The position numbers and the translations under genes are program-made. A DNA stretch of 64,000 nucleotides, taken from positions 868,001-932,000 of the forward strand of contig OY970300.1 of assembly GCA_963716245.1 (NCBI GenBank), written 5' to 3'. This document shows, piece after piece, positions 61,667 to 64,000 of the stretch. The stretch comes from VRUE01 sp963716245. Its GTDB lineage: Bacteria > Actinomycetota > Thermoleophilia > Solirubrobacterales > 70-9. How positions within the stretch are numbered: position 1 is the stretch's first letter; the number at the start of each line of letters is the position of its first letter. Below the pieces are notes generated by a model that searched no databases, had not been told where the DNA came from, and saw only the letters and a list, made by a program, of their open reading frames with translations.

Positions 61667-61668
61667 TC

Positions 61669-62160
61669 TTGCTCACAAAACACACATATTCCGTCCTCGT
61701 CCTCCTGCTCGCGCTGGCCGTCCCGACGGCCGCACTCGCCGCCGCCGAGGGCGGTGAGCCCGAGCGTCGCATCGGCGTCGCCCAAGCCGTGCCGGTGACC
61801 GGAGCGATCCTGATCGAGCCGGCAACCGGCCTGCGGAGGGAAATGCGCGCCGCGGCCCGCCGCATCCGAGCCGAGCGCCGCGCCCGCCTGCGCCGCGAAC
61901 GCCGCGAAGAGTTCGCGAGCCTTCCGGCCGGCGTCTCGATGTCCACGCTGGAATCGATCGCGGCCTGCGAGTCCGGCGGCGATCCGACCGCCGTCTCCTC
62001 GGACGGCAGCTATCGCGGCAAGTACCAGTTCTCGTTCGAAACGTGGGCGGCGGTCGGCGGCTCCGGCGACCCCGCCGCCGCGTCCGAGGCCGAGCAGGAC
62101 TACCGCGCCGCCCTGCTCTACGCCGCCTCGGGCTCCAGCCCCTGGCCCGTCTGCGGCTGA
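61669..62160 (+). CDS. transglycosylase-like, resuscitation-promoting-factor type protein
   Basis: A 163-residue protein from TTG 61669. A signal peptide (SVLVLLLALAVPTAALA) is followed by a basic Arg-rich helix (REMRAAARRIRAERRARLRRERREE). A Rpf/transglycosylase domain of about 70 residues follows: LESIAACESGGDPTAVSSDGSYRGKYQFSFETWAAVGGSGDPAAASEAEQDYRAALLYA, with the catalytic Glu in ACESGGD. Such proteins cleave peptidoglycan and promote regrowth in actinobacteria. The start codon is uncertain, since no ribosome-binding site is visible. Confidence 0.85.
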   Translation: MLTKHTYSVLVLLLALAVPTAALAAAEGGEPERRIGVAQAVPVTGAILIEPATGLRREMRAAARRIRAERRARLRRERREEFASLPAGVSMSTLESIAACESGGDPTAVSSDGSYRGKYQFSFETWAAVGGSGDPAAASEAEQDYRAALLYAASGSSPWPVCG

Positions 62161-62184
62161 CCCGCCGCGACCGTACCCCGCACC

Positions 62185-62240
62185 GGGACGTTCCTGAGGT
62201 TGACCCCCCTCTAGCGCGGGTTGACCTCAGGCACGTCCCC
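62185..62240. repeat. palindromic element P (before the HD gene)
   Basis: GGGACGTTCCTGAGG pairs with CCTCAGGCACGTCCC (one mismatch), with TTGACC inside and a CTCTAG loop. Related to element C at 9379. It ends at the -10-like hexamer of the next gene. Confidence 0.75.
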
Positions 62241-62246
62241 TACGAT
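62241..62246 (+). promoter_or_regulatory. -10-like hexamer before the HD-domain gene
   Basis: TACGAT ends 6 nt before the GTG at 62253, supporting that start and a leaderless transcript. Confidence 0.45.
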
Positions 62247-62252
62247 GGCCGC

Positions 62253-63101
62253 GTGGCCGACGACGTCGTACCGGCGCCCGACCCCGGCGGTCCGACGCGC
62301 AAGCCGCTGCCGGAGGCGATCGCGGAGGCCCGGGTCCGCGCGCCGACCCGGGGCAACCGCAAGCTGGAGTCGTTCCTCGACGCCGTCAACGGGGACGAGC
62401 AGGTGCGGGCCTGGTGGTACATGGCGCAGGTGCACGCCGAGCGGCTGGCGATGTCGGACCACTCGTGGGTCCACGTGCAGATCGTCCTCAACATCGCGCT
62501 GCGGGTGCTGCGGCTGCTGGTCAAGGCCGGGGTCGAGCCGGCGGTCGTGGCCGACCACGGCATGTCGCCGCGCGACGCCGAGGTCGTCGTCGCCGGCGGG
62601 GCCCTGCTGCACGACGTCGGCATGTCGATCCACCGTGCCGACCACGAGGCATACAGCCTCTTCCTCGCCAGCGGCGCGCTCGACCGCCTGCTCGCCGACG
62701 CCTACCCGGAGCCGAAGCGGAGCGTGATCGCCGCGGAGATCCTGCACGCGATCATCGGCCACCGTCGCCGCGGCGAGCCCTACACGCTGGAGGCCGGCGT
62801 GGTCCGGGTCGCCGACGCGCTCGACATGGCGCAGGGACGGACCCGCATCCCGCTCAAAGCGGGACAGGAGGGCATCCACTCGATCTCCGCCGCCGCCGTC
62901 GACGAGGTGCGAATCGAGGCGGGCGCGGATCGCCCGGTGCGGATCGAGATCGACCTCAACAACTCGGCGGGCATCTTCCAGGTCGACGACCTGCTGGCGA
63001 CGAAGATCCGCGGCACGCCGCTGGAGGGCCGGATAGAGGTCGTCGCGCGGATCGAGGGCGAGACCGAGAAACGCCTGCTCAGCGGCTTCGAACTGTCCTG
63101 A
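62253..63101 (+). CDS. HD-domain phosphohydrolase
   Basis: A 282-residue protein of the HD superfamily. Metal ligands are His in DHSWVHVQIVLNIALRV, His-Asp in GGALLHDVGMSIHRADHEAYS, His in EILHAIIGHRR, and Asp in VRVADALDMAQGR. The C-terminal 80 residues (VDEVRIEAGADRPVRIEIDLNNSAGIFQVDDLLATKIRGTPLEGRIEVVARIEGE) form a beta-rich extra domain. Likely a nucleotide or phosphate ester hydrolase. The frame is open further upstream, but GTG 62253 fits the -10-like hexamer. Confidence 0.85.
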   Translation: MADDVVPAPDPGGPTRKPLPEAIAEARVRAPTRGNRKLESFLDAVNGDEQVRAWWYMAQVHAERLAMSDHSWVHVQIVLNIALRVLRLLVKAGVEPAVVADHGMSPRDAEVVVAGGALLHDVGMSIHRADHEAYSLFLASGALDRLLADAYPEPKRSVIAAEILHAIIGHRRRGEPYTLEAGVVRVADALDMAQGRTRIPLKAGQEGIHSISAAAVDEVRIEAGADRPVRIEIDLNNSAGIFQVDDLLATKIRGTPLEGRIEVVARIEGETEKRLLSGFELS

Positions 63102-63104
63102 CGC

Positions 63105-63362
63105 TCAGGAGAGGCGTTCGAGATCGTAGCGCCGCCGTTCCTTGCGCTTCTCGAGCCTGCCCTGAACCAGCGACAGCACGATGACCAGGAGAGCGAAGAA
63201 GGCGATGACGCCGAAGCAGAAGAACGTGACGGTCTTGTCGGTGACCGGACCGGCCAGGCCGGCGCCGTTTTCGGCCAGCGCGGCCGGAGCCATCGCCAGC
63301 AGCGCGATCAGGGCCACCAGCAAGGCGGCGACAAGACGGCCAGGGCGCGAGCGCGAGTCCAT
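63105..63362 (-). CDS. small membrane protein with signal peptide
   Basis: An 85-residue protein: signal peptide (RLVAALLVALIALLAMAPAALA), a short outside segment (ENGAGLAGPVTDKT), one membrane helix (VTFFCFGVIAFFALLVIVLSLV) and a basic cytosolic tail (QGRLEKRKERRRYDLERLS). This N-out single-span layout is common among small envelope proteins. No family recognised. It is convergent with the HD gene, 3 nt apart. Confidence 0.7.
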   Translation of the reverse strand: MDSRSRPGRLVAALLVALIALLAMAPAALAENGAGLAGPVTDKTVTFFCFGVIAFFALLVIVLSLVQGRLEKRKERRRYDLERLS

Positions 63363-63482
63363 GAATGGAAACCTATCGCAGGGGCCGGGTGTCCTCCGAG
63401 CGGAACTTGTGAGCTTGCCGCGGCTCGACCCCTCCGAGACGGACCGTTGCGGGTTCCGTCGGGGGACACCCGGCCCTGTCCA

Positions 63483-63488
63483 TAGGAT
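63483..63488 (+). promoter_or_regulatory. -10-like hexamer before uppP
   Basis: TAGGAT ends 8 nt before the ATG at 63497. Confidence 0.4.
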
Positions 63489-63496
63489 CGGCCCTC

Positions 63497-64000
63497 ATGG
63501 ACTGGTGGGAAGCGATCCTCCTCGGCGCGGTCGAGGGGTTCACCGAGTTCCTGCCGATCTCCAGCACCGGGCATCTGACCATCCTCGAGCGGCTGCTAGG
63601 CCACTCGACCGACGACCCCGACATCACCGCCTTCACGGCGATCGTCCAGGTCGGCGCCGTGCTGGCCACGCTGCTCTTCCTGCGCCGCGACATCGCCAAG
63701 ATGACCGTCGCCTGGGTGCGCGGATTGAGGAGGCCCGCGCTCCGGGATGCTCGTGACTACCGGTTCGCCTGGGCGGTGATCCTGGGATCGATCCCGATCG
63801 CGATCGTCGGCCTCACCTTCAAGGAGGAGATCGAGACGACGCTGCGCAGCCTCTGGTTCGTCGGCGGGGCGCTGATCCTCTGGAGCGGCGTGATGTGGTT
63901 CGCCGACAGCCGCGCGACCCAGCGGCGCCACGAGTCCGACGTGACCTGGCGCGACACGCTGATCATCGGCATCGTCCAGTGCCTGGCGCTGATCCCGGGC
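63497..64000 (+). CDS. uppP: undecaprenyl-diphosphatase (partial at window end)
   Basis: The first 168 residues of a BacA/UppP-type membrane enzyme that recycles undecaprenyl pyrophosphate to the monophosphate carrier. AILLGAVEGFTEFLPISSTGHLTIL (residues 6-30) contains the catalytic EGFTEFLPISSTGH motif; AVILGSIPIAIVGL and LIIGIVQCLALIPG follow, the latter leading into the second active-site motif beyond the edge. It would supply the lipid carrier used by the WecA-type and sugar transferases at 8.8-12.6 kb. Confidence 0.95.
   Translation, partial: MDWWEAILLGAVEGFTEFLPISSTGHLTILERLLGHSTDDPDITAFTAIVQVGAVLATLLFLRRDIAKMTVAWVRGLRRPALRDARDYRFAWAVILGSIPIAIVGLTFKEEIETTLRSLWFVGGALILWSGVMWFADSRATQRRHESDVTWRDTLIIGIVQCLALIPG

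Noticed and set aside
61532..61668. Possible c-di-AMP (ydaO) riboswitch before the Rpf-like gene
   Set aside because: Such riboswitches precede rpf genes in other actinobacteria, but I see none of the conserved blocks here and the gap is short; only small inverted repeats are visible.

Overview
The window is a 64 kb chromosomal segment from a high-GC Gram-positive bacterium, most likely an actinobacterium of the class Thermoleophilia (Solirubrobacterales-like). This placement is inference. It rests on the high GC content, frequent GTG and TTG starts, the order rpmE - DUF1385 - prfA - prmC - Sua5 - glyA followed by an F-type ATP synthase operon, NadA/NadC, Rpf-like and SmpB/tmRNA genes, and the lack of plasmid, phage or IS genes. 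Almost all of it is core genome. The only clear mobile element is an intein.

Layout. 0-7.7 kb: translation genes (L31, RF1, PrmC, Sua5), two secreted proteins of unknown role, and glyA. 7.7-12.6 kb: a surface-polysaccharide block (DUF354 glycosyltransferase-like protein, undecaprenyl-phosphate sugar transferase, a frameshifted asnB, a WecA/TagO-type transferase). 12.7-20.1 kb: ATP synthase, an AtpI-like protein plus atpBEFHAGDC. 20.3-27.8 kb: an M20 peptidase and cell-envelope sugar genes (LCP protein, an intein-split UDP-glucose dehydrogenase, a nucleotidyltransferase, a phosphoglucose/phosphomannose isomerase). 27.8-29.3 kb: two related helix-turn-helix regulators flanking a 20-codon ORF and a terminator. 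29.4-36.7 kb: ahcY, a second nucleotidyltransferase, ComF, a DUF4160/DUF2442 pair, HPF, SecA. 36.7-43 kb: RF2 with its programmed frameshift, an esterase, Ogt with an ECF sigma factor, nadC/nadA, an Fpg-like glycosylase. 43.2-55.6 kb: transketolase, a secreted protein, FtsEX, a C-terminal protease, RNase R, SmpB, a helix-hairpin-helix protein, a flavin disulfide reductase and tmRNA. 55.6-64 kb: small membrane proteins, OsmC, an ABC-F ATPase, a P450, PurU, an RTX-repeat protein, an Rpf-like protein, an HD protein and UppP, which runs off the window end.

How the genes work together. Translation termination and rescue are strongly represented: RF1, RF2, their methylase PrmC, tmRNA, SmpB, RNase R and HPF. 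Envelope building is the second theme: undecaprenyl carriers, sugar nucleotides, LCP, FtsEX and UppP.

Main novelty. At least 15 palindromic hairpin elements (about 35-165 bp) are spread through the window, usually starting within 0-25 nt of a stop codon and often with a TATA-like apex. They fall into sub-families whose outer arms differ between copies yet stay self-complementary. Two copies lie in frame inside one flavoprotein gene, one holds the prmC start codon, and two distant copies share loop and stem except for an AAA/TTT swap compensated on the opposite arm. Other highlights are an intein placed immediately before the catalytic cysteine of UDP-glucose dehydrogenase, a small ORF/terminator/regulator module, and widespread TAnnnT hexamers about 6-9 nt before start codons, which suggests leaderless transcripts.
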